64,000 nucleotides of DNA from Mycoplasmopsis bovigenitalium (GTDB lineage Bacteria > Bacillota_I > Bacilli_A > Mycoplasmatales > Metamycoplasmataceae), in contig NZ_LR214970.1 in assembly GCF_900660525.1 (NCBI RefSeq), positions 62,001 to 126,000 of the forward strand, written 5' to 3'. The stretch's first letter is position 1. Each line of letters starts with the position of its first letter. A program made the translations under genes and the position numbers. The notes below the pieces were generated by a model. That model was not told the DNA's origin. It saw only the letters and a list, made by a program, of their open reading frames with translations, and made no database searches. This document shows positions 41,938 through 52,035 of the stretch, piece after piece.

Positions 41938-42747
41938 ATGAATTTTGAAAATATTAAAATTATCTTTATTGATTTAGATGGCACAAGTCTTGATTATAAA
42001 CGTAAATTATTAAGCGATGAGAATATCTATGTAATTAATAATTTGAAAAAATCTGGTATAAAAGTTGTTGTTTCAAGTGGTAGAGGGTTGAATAAAAAAA
42101 CTTTTAATATTTTAAGTCAATTAAATTCACAAGATTTAATTGCTTGGAATGGGGCAAAAATTATTGTTGACAACAATGAAATATTTTCTAAACCCATTGA
42201 AAAAGTTCATTGCCAAATTATTGAAAAATTAGTAAAAAAATACAACATTACAACTATTGTCAACTCAGATTTTAGAAACCAAACTTACTCAAATTCATTA
42301 GTTGTTAAGCTTGCTACTTTGTTTAAAAAAGGAAAAGCGAAAAAAGTACCCGAAATCAATCTTAAAGATGATATTTACAAACTTATTTTTTGGTCCTTAA
42401 ATAAAAATAATTTAAAAAAATTCCTTAATGAATTAAACAATACAGTTGGAAAAGAATTAAACATTCTTTGTGCAAGAAATTACAACACATTTTTAGAAGT
42501 GACAAACATTGAAGCTTCAAAGGGTATTGCAGAACAAAAATTCGCGCAGTATTTAAATATTGACCCATTTGATTGCATTCATATTGGTGACACTATGAAT
42601 GACTCAACCACAGTTGGTAAAGTTCGTTATAGTATAGCAATGAAAAATGCTTCAAAGGAATATAAATCTATTGCAAATTTTGTCAGTCCGTTTAATTATA
42701 AAAATGGCGGACTTGCCAAAACACTGAAATTTATATTCAAAAAGTAA
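41938..42747 (+). CDS. Cof-type HAD-family phosphatase (second copy)
   Basis: 269-aa HAD-IIB enzyme. Motif I IFIDLDGTSLD (Asp near residue 12), motif II VVSSGRG, a cap domain, the Lys of motif III in EASKGIAEQK, and motif IV HIGDTMNDSTTV are all present, so it should be active. Its substrate is unknown. It resembles the gene at 9874 only at family level, so it is not a recent duplicate. Predicted leaderless from promoter spacing. A terminator follows. Confidence 0.9.
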   Translation: MNFENIKIIFIDLDGTSLDYKRKLLSDENIYVINNLKKSGIKVVVSSGRGLNKKTFNILSQLNSQDLIAWNGAKIIVDNNEIFSKPIEKVHCQIIEKLVKKYNITTIVNSDFRNQTYSNSLVVKLATLFKKGKAKKVPEINLKDDIYKLIFWSLNKNNLKKFLNELNNTVGKELNILCARNYNTFLEVTNIEASKGIAEQKFAQYLNIDPFDCIHIGDTMNDSTTVGKVRYSIAMKNASKEYKSIANFVSPFNYKNGGLAKTLKFIFKK

Positions 42748-42768
42748 AAGAAAATGTATAAATTAATG

Positions 42769-42797
42769 AAAGTTGAGCGCAAAATGCCAACTTTTTG
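42769..42797 (+). terminator. Terminator after second HAD gene
   Basis: AAAGTTG and CAACTTT arms, with further partial pairing inside, followed by TTG and a T-rich run. Confidence 0.75.
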
Positions 42798-42940
42798 TTC
42801 TGCTTTATTTCTTTACAAATTTTTTTAAGATATTTGCTTAATGAGAATAATTAACTTGATAATGCTTAATATATTTGGGAAATTAATATGTAAAAATATG
42901 GATTTTTGTAAAAATTATTTTATTTTTTTGGCTTTTTCTC

Positions 42941-42958
42941 ATATATATATATATATAT
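42941..42958 (+). repeat. (AT)9 dinucleotide tract in the promoter of the first TM2 gene
   Basis: Nine AT units run directly into the -10 box TATAAT (42956-42961). A possible -35 (TTGGCT, 42928-42933) is 22 bases away, longer than the optimal 16-18, so repeat loss by two or three units would improve spacing. Confidence 0.8.
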
Positions 42959-42993
42959 AATTTTATTTGAACAAATATTTTGAAAGGAGATTT

Positions 42994-43194
42994 ATGAAAA
43001 AATCGAAAATCACTGCCATACTTTTATGCTTTTTCCTTGGTGGTTTAGGAATACATAGATTTTATGTAGGCAAAATTGGTACCGGTGTTATATGATTGCT
43101 AACAGGTGGACTATTTGGTATTGGAGCAATTGTTGACTTTATCCTACTTATCATTGGTAAGTTTAAAGACAAACAAGGCAACAAACTAGAATAA
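42994..43194 (+). CDS. TM2-domain membrane protein (first of tandem pair)
   Basis: 66-aa membrane protein consisting of a TM2 domain alone: Lys/Ser-rich start, ITAILLCFFLGGLGIHRFYV (helix 1 plus the conserved G-x-H-x-F-Y element), GKIGTGVIW, then a second helix to LLIIGKFKD. TM2 proteins are small membrane proteins with unclear roles. GAAAGGAGA precedes the ATG by 4 bases. The promoter contains an (AT)9 tract. It is nearly identical to the next gene, showing recent duplication. Confidence 0.9.
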
Positions 43195-43229
43195 TAATTA
43201 AAATACACAATTTTAAACAAAGACAATAG

Positions 43230-43258
43230 AAGTTAACACAAAGGTGTTGGCTTTTTTG
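43230..43258 (+). terminator. Terminator of the first TM2 gene
   Basis: AAGTTAACAC/GTGTTGGCTT ten-pair stem with two G-U pairs, 4-base loop, then TTTTTG. Confidence 0.85.
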
Positions 43259-43374
43259 TAATGATTTATAAAAACCCTTATATATTTTGCATCGCAGGGA
43301 AATATGGGTCAAAGTGCAAAAAGTATGGAATTTCATACAAATTATTCGATTTTTTTAGTATTTTCTTCATACTT

Positions 43375-43388
43375 TATATATATATATA
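43375..43388 (+). repeat. (TA)7 dinucleotide tract in the promoter of the second TM2 gene
   Basis: Seven TA units that merge into the -10 box TATACT (43385-43390). This is the same arrangement as at 42941 but two units shorter. Confidence 0.75.
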
Positions 43389-43421
43389 CTCTTTTCGAAC
43401 ATTTTTTTGGAAAGGAGATTT

Positions 43422-43622
43422 ATGAAAAAATCAAAAATCACTGCCATACTTTTATGCTTTTTCCTTGGTGGTTTAGGAATACATAGATTTTATGTAGGTA
43501 AAATTGGTACTGGTCTTATATGATTACTAACATTTGGACTATTTGGTATTGGAGCATTTGTTGACTTCATACTAATTATCAGTGGTGAATTTAAAGACAT
43601 ACAAGGTAACAAACTAGAATAA
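43422..43622 (+). CDS. TM2-domain membrane protein (second of pair)
   Basis: 66 aa, same length as the preceding gene and almost the same sequence. The first 33 residues (up to GKIGTG) are identical; differences cluster in the second helix (for example TFGLFGIGAFVDF instead of TGGLFGIGAIVDF, and LIISGEFKDIQ instead of LIIGKFKDKQ). The upstream GAAAGGAGATTT is conserved too, so the duplication included the promoter. The arrangement suggests alternative or dose-adjusted expression, which is inference. Confidence 0.9.
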
Positions 43623-43626
43623 TAAT

Positions 43627-43662
43627 TTAGAAAATACACAGCTCTTGCCGTGTATTTTCTAA
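43627..43662 (+). terminator. Long hairpin after the second TM2 gene
   Basis: Thirteen-base perfect arms TTAGAAAATACAC/GTGTATTTTCTAA with a 10-base loop. No pure T tail follows, so it may stabilise the 3' end rather than terminate strongly. Confidence 0.6.
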
Positions 43663-43892
43663 TAGTAATTTTAAGTTCAACAAATGTGGATAGCTTTTAT
43701 TATTTGTAATTACAGCTTATTTGAAATAGACTTTGCTTCTTTATATGTTTTTTAGTGGGTTTATTTTTTCACTAATTCAATCACTTTTACAATATTATTC
43801 GATAATTTCTAATTAATTTCTTCAAATATAGAACTAATCTTAATTCTTTTATTTATTTCCTTAGCATTCAAAAGTAAACATTCAAATTCTTG

Positions 43893-45593
43893 CTAAGCTG
43901 TTTTTTCTTTATCTTTGTTTTCCTTTTCATCAGCAGCTTTCCCTACGGCTGATATTAATTTTTCATAGGCATTTGTATACATTTCCACTGTTGGATAAGG
44001 TGTTTGGAAATTTTTACATTCTTCAATAACTTTTTCTAACTCATTGATTATTTCTGGATATTTATTTGCACTATTTTTTAGTGATTCAAGAAATGATGTT
44101 GCGTTTTTAACTGTCTGTTCGTATTGTGATTTTGCTTTTTCGCGTTTTTCACCTTCTTGCTTAATGTTTTTTAATTCTTCAATTGCTTTGTTAACATCTT
44201 CAGTTGTAGATGTTTTCTTAATTCTAGCAGCTACTTCTTTTGCTCTATTTGTTGCCCATTCCCCATACATGTATGAACCACTAATAATATGATCATAGTG
44301 TTCTTTCATTTTAATTCCAGCTTTAATACGCTCATTAATTAAAATAATTTGCTTTTCAAGATATAAAATTCCTTGGAAATAAGTTTTATAATCTTTTTTA
44401 TCACTTTTTAATTTGTTTAATTCGTTAATAACTTTTTCTAAATATCCATATATTTTAAAAGCGTTGGTATTCTGCATAAGAATTGTGGTTTGAATTTTGG
44501 CATAAATTGAATCTTTATCTTCTATTTCGCCCATTTCATAGTGTATTGGATCGGGTATCAAATTCCCTAAATCATAATTTTCATCTACTAATAAAAGATT
44601 TTTTAAATTTTTATAACCCGAATGATATACGTCTTTTAGTTGTAAACCACCATACGATAATTGTTCGTTCACTCAGTTATTAACTTCATCTGCATTTATG
44701 CTTGAATATTTTTCTTTAATGAAATTTAATAAAGCTAAATAGTCCTCTCTAAACACTAGGAGTTCTATTTTGCTTATATAAAATTGGTGCAGTTCTGCAT
44801 CAAGATTATCAACAAAATCATAGTCTTTTAGCGGTGCATTGTTTAATCTATCTTTGATGCTCATTAATACTTCTAAAATTGTTTGTTTATCAGCATTAAT
44901 TAATATATCGTTTGGCTTATCTAAAATTAATTTTTGGTAAAAATCATTAATTTGATTATATTTTTTTCAAAGTGGGGCTTTATATTCTTCGAATTTTTCT
45001 TTTCTTAATTTTTCCACATAGTCTTTGTAAAAATTATCAATATTTAGTTTATTAACTTTTTTCAATGTAGTTTTAAATTTTGATAAATCAATTTGACTTA
45101 ATTTTAATTTTTCCTTTTTAATTTTTTTATTATTTGGTTCTTCTCAAGGACTTCAAGCAATTATTTCTTCTTCTTCGAAATCGTATTTAGAAAATATATC
45201 TGCAAGCACTTCATTAATTTCTTGCATTATTTGGATTATTTGATTTTCACTTTTTATTTCTTTATCAACTTCTGGATTATATATTTTTTTAATTTCATCT
45301 TTAATTTCTTTTAAAGCAATTTGCTCTTCTGGAGATGTTAATTCTTTTTCTAATGAAGCTAACAATTCCAAAAACCCGTTTTTAAAAGCATCAAATTGTT
45401 CATTTTTTCTTTCAGGAAAAACTATTTCATTTTCAACTTTAGATATGTTGTTATTAGTTCCATTCAATGATTGCTTTTTAAGAAAAACAACCCCTATAGC
45501 AGTACAAGACGTGACGATAGATGAAAATGCTAATAAAAATGCTAAAGCAGCTTTTTTCTTCTTCTTTTTCTCTTTTTCTTCTCTTCTTTCCAT
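43893..45593 (-). CDS. Large membrane-anchored helical protein, unknown function
   Basis: 566 aa, not recognised. It begins with a dense basic/acidic run (MERREEKEKKKKKK), then a hydrophobic segment (about 15-42) containing a Cys in SIVTSC. As hydrophobic sequence continues past the Cys, an uncleaved anchor is more likely than a lipoprotein, but both are possible. The remaining ~500 residues are charged and helical, with Trp at TGA codons (NNWVNEQLS, EWATNRAKE). No catalytic motif. It is transcribed alone on the minus strand between the TM2 genes and the transglutaminase-like lipoprotein gene. Confidence 0.7.
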
Positions 45594-45944
45594 AAAAAAT
45601 CCTTTAATTAATTTATTAATTAAATTATAAAAAATTTTTGTACAAATTGTCTGTTTACAAGTATTAATAGTTAATTTTCTTGATTTATGACATTAAATTT
45701 TCACTTTTATTAGGATTATTCAAATCACAAATTTGTATAAATTTTGCTAAAAAATAAATTAAAAATTGTTAATTATTTCAAAATACGAATTCTAATATAG
45801 TTGAATTTTTCGGTGTTATAGTACTTTTGTTTGCGTTTAATATTTTGCATAATTTAAAACAAAATAACTGGAGTTATAGACATAAAAAATAACGAATACG
45901 CTTTATTAAAAGCGCTATCCGTTATTGTTGTTATCTAAATTTAC
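45594..45944. other. 351-base region without a gene
   Basis: Holds the promoter region of the 566-aa gene on its left and, at 45884-45926, the terminator of the lipoprotein gene. The middle is AT-rich with no open frame and no repeat that I can recognise. Confidence 0.65.
45884..45926 (-). terminator. Terminator of the transglutaminase-like lipoprotein gene
   Basis: On the minus strand AATAACGGATAGCGC pairs with GCGTATTCGTTATT with two mismatches, followed by TTTTTT. Confidence 0.75.
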
Positions 45945-48062
45945 TTAATTTACGGTAAGGGTAAATACATCAGAAGCAAGTTTATTTGGCATTGGTTTCA
46001 CTCTGAATTCGTATTGACCTTGGGTTAAGTTTGCTAATTTATTAGCATTAATATCTGTTCAACCATTTGAATTTTTTAAACGGTATTGTATAGTATTACC
46101 GACGCCAACCACTTCACCATTATAATATTTAACAATTCTATCTAAATCTCGTCCTTTTTCAATATTAATAACTTGAATTTCAGAAGCAAAATGTGTATTA
46201 GAAGATTTTTTTCTTATTGAAATAGGTATTGTACCAATGTTGTCAAGTTTAATTTGATTAGATGTTACGCCCTGTCAAGGATTATTGTATGTACGGTATT
46301 CCATACTATTATCAATATTTGTTAACACACCATTGTTCGAATCAGTTGGATTGAATACTGCTTTAGGCATTCCTTGACGTTGAACATCAAAATCAAATGA
46401 TTTTTGGTAAGCATTAAATTTATATCCGATTTTATGAACTTCAATGTTAACTTTTGCACTTCCAAAATTATCGAAATTTTCAAGGTAAACTAAATAATCT
46501 GAGCCTTGTTTTTCAACTTTTTTAATAAATGCACCTTGAACAAATACATTATCATTTGACAACTCAACATCATTGTTTTTAGTTTTTATTTTCAAAATAT
46601 ATGAGCTAACATTATTTGCGAATTTTTCAATTTCTATATTGGTATTTTTAACATGTTCATTGTTACGAGGCAATATGCAAGTATATGTTAAAAAGTTTCG
46701 ATTTTGTTTCTTTGTTATGTGTAATTTTTCACGGTTGCTTATTTTTTTGAAAATTCCTTCTCTTACTACATTATCAAATTCTGCGTTATATGGTGTAGTT
46801 AAAGTTAAAACATTAGTTTTTGACTCCGGACTTAATTGTTTTTCAACCAACTTAGCAACTTGTTCTCTTTGTGTAATAAAGTTTTCTAATGCAATTCCAC
46901 GATATTTTTCGCCCATTTGTTCATATTTAAAGCGTTTTATGTAATCTCTGCCAAATTTTAAATCATAATCATTAATCAAAAAATAATTATAGTTTATATT
47001 ATTGTTGAAACTGGTTCTAATTCCTCAAGTAGCATCAACGTGATATCATTTACCTTCTATTTCTACCATATTTCAGATATGTCTTTCGGTTCCAACATCC
47101 CCTGTTATAAGCATATTGGGAATATTTAACTCGTCCATAAACATTTTAAAGCCCTTAGCATAACCAGTATATACGCTAGCTTGCTGTATTATTGCAGAAT
47201 AAGCAGTTTGATCATCTCCTAAATATTGACCCTCTTGATATTTAACATTAGTTGTCAATCATTCATATGCTTTTTTGGCTTTTTGAACATCTGATAAATT
47301 ATGTCAACCTTTACTTAGTTCCTTAACTCTATTTAGACTTTGTTCATATTCACTTATGTTTTTGCTTTCTTGCTTAGTGTATATTTTTAAATTAGCTTTA
47401 TATAAGTGACCTTGGTAATATGCTCATAACTCAACATTTTTAGTTTTATTTTCATTATTGTTGCCTTTAATAATATTTGGTGTCACAAAACTAAGAGATG
47501 AATTAATGTTTAAATTTTGATTTATTTCATAAACTTCATCAGTTGGGTAATATGTTCTAACATACCAATTTACGCCGTTTACTTCTTGATTAGAGTTGTT
47601 CAATAACTTTAAATTTAACTCTTGATCAGTTTTTAATTCAATATTATCATCAAAACCTAAATGGTAATTTGCATCAGAATAATAATTGTATCCAGTTAGA
47701 TTTGCACTTAAAATTTGATTACTAATTTCCGACTTGTCAACAGTTTGCTTTCTTGGGTGCTTTTGATTATTATTAACAATTGGCGCAGTGTTTTGTTGAT
47801 TAGATTTTTTTGCATCACTTAATTTAGTTAGAGGCAGTGTTTTTTTAGTATTGACATTCACGATTGGCGCTGCAGGGGTTAGTTTTGTTAGCGGCTTAGT
47901 TTCTTTTTTTATGATTGGAGTTGCCGGCGAAAGTGGTGATTCATTTGTTGTTTTTTTATTTTCTTGTTTTTGCGAAACTTCACAAGAAACTAATTGCGAA
48001 GCCAAAACAACAACGCTACTTACTCCGCCCAAAGCTAATAGTTTACATTTAAAATTTTTCAT
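45945..48062 (-). CDS. Transglutaminase-fold lipoprotein lacking the catalytic Cys
   Basis: 705-aa lipoprotein; signal peptide ends QLVSC (Cys27). A Pro/Lys/Asn-rich linker (about 30-105) contains two copies of a PLTKL...APIVN element. The transglutaminase-like domain (about 255-360) shows IIQQASVYTGYAKGFKMFM, TERHIWNMVEI and WYHVDATWG. His328 and Asp343 are kept, but the nucleophile Cys of the 'VCxGYA' consensus is Tyr298 (codon TAT, one base from TGT). The C-terminal ~300 residues are beta-rich and unassigned. It may bind rather than cleave or crosslink substrate. Confidence 0.82.
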
Positions 48063-48174
48063 TATTAATCCTTAAAATTTATTTTTATTGTACTACCATT
48101 CATTATTCAATATTTTAAACAAATATTTATTTTAAGTATATTTTATTGAATTATTGGATTTTTTGAAAATAAAA

Positions 48175-48194
48175 GCATAATCTATTGATTATGC
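48175..48194 (-). terminator. Terminator of the giant surface-protein gene
   Basis: GCATAATC/GATTATGC perfect stem with a 4-base loop. On the minus strand it is followed by TTTTATTTTC, 8 bases after the stop codon. Confidence 0.85.
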
Positions 48195-48201
48195 AATTAT
48201 A

Positions 48202-51200
48202 TTAGTTTACTCTTTCCGCTATTTTTGATCCACTAAGAACATATTTAAGTTGCAGATTTGCATCATTTCTTTTTTGATGTGTTTCTTTATCTTTGCCATT
48301 ATGTTGATTTTCGAGGAATCTTTCTTTCGATGGTAGTCAGTTAATTGTATATTCTCCATCCATTCTGATTACAAGATTATTTGCTTCACCACTATGGAAT
48401 TCAATATGGCCTCTGAATTTATGGTAATAAGGATTCCATTCTTTATTAATAGAACCTTTAAACACAAATTTCATATCTGGATAATGGTTTGATTTATATT
48501 CGGGGGTGTCTAAAACAATTGTTGAATTAGAATGTGTTCCATTTGAAACATATGCCTTATAAATATATAGATCGTGATCTTTATCACTTGTAACTTTTGT
48601 TCATTTTCCTTTGCCAATAATATTGATAATTTCATGAATAAATATTAATTCTTTAACTGTGTCAAAACTATTTCATAGTTGTTTTATGTTGGCTTCCATG
48701 TATTCACTATCATCGTGGAGGTTAGCTCTATGTAATTTCATAGTGTTTGTAATTTCTTTTGATAAATATTCATACTTGTCAAAAGCAATCTTTTTGATGC
48801 TATCATTTCTTGCTCTTAAATTTGTGTATTTTACTAGTTCATCGATTGGTGCATTATACATGTCAAGAGCTTTTTTAGCTGTCAACATTTTTGCATGTCA
48901 TTCTCTTGCTTCGTTATCCAGTTTTGCAGAATTGAAACTTTGAACATTTCTATTTAAAATATCTTGATATTTATCGGCAATTATTTTGTTGTCATTTTGA
49001 TATATAGGATATGCTCTTAATTTATCAATATTAACTTGCAGAGCATTTTTGGCTGTATTATATTCATTAACTAACTTGTTAATTTCGTTCTGTTTACTAA
49101 TAATTAGATTTTCAATTTCAGTAATTTTAGCTTCAACTTTTTTAAACTCATCATTGATTAATTGTCTTTGCGAGTTATTGAATGTACCTTTTAATTTATT
49201 GTCTATTTCTTTAAGTTTTTCTTTGTGTTTTTGCAACTCATTTTGTTTTTTCGCAAGCTCAGATTTACTTAATGAATTGATATTACGCTTAAATTCGTCT
49301 AAAAATCTTATGCTATCTTGATTAAATTTATTATAGTAATTATTTAAATTATTTGGATTATGTAGATTTTGATTTTTCTGTTCAAAACCTGTTGCAGTAT
49401 CATTGTTATTCTCTGAGTTGTTTTTAATAAATTGTTCTAATTCTTTTATATGGTTGCCAAAACTAAATGGTTTCATTAAATCTTTAACTTGTTCAAGTGT
49501 ATTAATTGCTTTATTATGCTCTGCATAATTATTTTTATATCTTATAAAATCTTGTAATACACCAACAGTTGAGTCTTTGGCTTTTAGTTCATTAATTAAT
49601 TTATTTTTTATAGAGTTAGAAATTTGATTATTTGTTTTAGCCTGATTAATATCATTTTCAAGCGATTTTTTAGAATCAAACAATTGTTTTAATGAATTAA
49701 ATTCTTTTGTAATGAAATCTTTATTGTCGTTTTTCTTAATTAAATCAATTTTGCCATCTCTTTTTTGTTTTGTTATTAAATCAAAATTATTAATTAAGTT
49801 AATATGTTTTGTTTTGTGGTCTGAGATATCTTTTAATTCGTTAAATTTATTTGTAACAAATGTTTTATCATCATTTTGCTCAATAGATTTAATTGCATTA
49901 GTTTTTGTGGCATTTGCTATTTGAAGCTTATTAATTGATTTAACTGTATCGATTTTCGTTTTATTAAGATCTTGTGCTTCATTTAAAATTTGGGTTACCT
50001 GATCAACATTTTTGGCATCGTCAACTCTTTTAGTGAATTTTGCTTTGTTGTATATTTTGTTTAACTTATTTATTTTTGATTTAGCATTTTGTTTTGCGCC
50101 AATTAATGCAACTTCATTTTTAGCTTCATCAATTATTGGTTGAATTTGGGCTACTTGATCCACATTTTTAATGCGTTCTTTAAATTTAGTTTTATTTGCA
50201 GCACTTAATTTATTGAATTCACTACCTTCTAATTGTTTTAGTGCTTTGTCAATTTCAGTGTTCAAAGTTTGCAGCTCATTAAATCTTTGTTCTGCTTGTT
50301 GTTTTGTTTGATTTTTAACTTGGTTTTTAGCATTTTGACGTAGAGAACTTTTTACAAGTTGTAATGTGTCATATTTATCTTGAATTAATTTTTTATCATT
50401 GTGCAGTTTTTCAACATCCAATAATATTGGTTTTATTTTATTTAATAGTTCAACAGATGAGTGATTTTTGTCAGCTTGAGAAAGGGAACTGTATTTGCTC
50501 ATATATTGATTTGCTTCTGCATCATTTAGTAATAACTTGTATTTGTTTTTATTTTTTGAATAGATAAATAAATCAGTTTCTATTTTTGATAGTTTGACAA
50601 TATCATTTAATACTTGCACACATTCTTGATCACTTGAATTTTCAAGAACATTGTCACTATATTTTTGTTTATCAGCAAGTGATAAATAAAATTCTTTGTG
50701 TTTTGGTGAGGTAGCTTTTTGATTAAATTCAGTTTTAACAGATTTCTTAGTGTCATTTTTTTGTTTTTCTAAATCTCGATGCAACTTGTTAATTTGATCA
50801 AAAATACTTTTTGCATTAGCTTCACTAATTTGTTTAATTTTTTCTTTTTGATTTGTAATAAATTGATTACTAAATGAAGATTTAAATTGGTCTAAACCTA
50901 AGTAATATCCTTGTTTAGTTAAATTTTTTTGTTTTGCTTCTTCAACTAAATTATGAATTTGCAATTCTGGTTTTTCAATATCAATTAACTGATCTAAATA
51001 TTGTTGCTTTTCATTGTTAATGAATTCTAATTTACTAATGGTTTCTCTTGCTTTTCATAATTTTTTAGCTTTGTTCAACAATGCATTTGAATCTTTTATT
51101 GTTGTTTGATTTTTGATTTTTTCTTTTATTTCATTAGCGTAATTATCTGGCAATCATTTTTCGTTTTGTTTCAATATTTCAATGTTTTTGGCATTTTGCT

Positions 51201-52035
51201 GATCTGTTTTCTTAGCATCATTAAGAATCCTGTCAATTGCTATAATTACTTCTTGAGTTTGTTTAGAATCTAAATTAATTTGATTAATTTTATTTTTTAA
51301 TTGCTCTTTAGCAGTTTGCGATAAATTATTTAATGAATCAATTGTTTTTATTGCTTCATTAAATTTATTATCTCATTGTTTATATTTGTGAACAATTTCA
51401 TTAATTGCTTGCGAATCATTAGCTTTTTCAATCTCTTTATTGTACTGATTTTTTGCTTCGGGGTGGGCGGAAATTGCACTGAAGTTTTGCTTATCAAATT
51501 CTTTATTTTTTCTCTGTTTATCTAATTCTTTAGCTTCATTAATAATATTCTCTATTTGCTCGGTATTTTGCGCTTGTTCAATATTTTTTAAGTATTGTTC
51601 TTTTTTATTATTAATGCTACTCAATGATTGTATTTCATTTTTTGCGGTTTGTTTTTTAGATTTTAAAGAAAGATCATCAAAAAGTTTTTGTGCTAATTCT
51701 TTTGTTGGTGCTTGTTTGATTTCTTCAACTGTTTTTAGTTTTTCTGTTTCATCGACACCTTGCAATTGATTTATTTTTTCAATCAAATTCTTTTTGAAGT
51801 TATCTAACTCGGTTATTTCATTTAATAGTTCATTTACTTTTTGACTATTGTCGCTATTTAGATCAAATTTAATTTCTTTAAGCTTGTTTAAAATGTTTTC
51901 TTTATCTTTTTCACCTAAATTGTTGAACTGGTTGTTATTTAATTTATCTTTTAAATCCTGTTTTGATTGATTTAATTTAACAAAATCATCTTTTAGTTTG
52001 TTATATTTATCTTTGTCATCTTCATTAATTAACAA
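48202..52035 (-). pseudogene. C-terminal part of a giant helical (GA/FIVAR-like) surface protein, separated by a frameshift
   Basis: 1277 codons from the first possible start (TTG at 52035), though it almost certainly once continued from the gene upstream. The two frames overlap over a few bases: adding one A to the five-A run at 52044-52048 (minus strand) joins them smoothly as ...QEKIEKLLINEDDKDKY. It consists of long Lys/Asn/Gln-rich helical repeats, some like GA/FIVAR albumin-binding modules (NKLN---KFTKRVDDAKNVDQV). The last ~200 residues form a different, Trp-containing domain. Whether it is translated is unknown. Confidence 0.75.

Noticed and set aside
42941-43388. AT tracts as CRISPR-like or transposon repeats
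   Set aside because: They are pure dinucleotide runs without spacers, target duplications or transposase genes; they lie in promoters instead.
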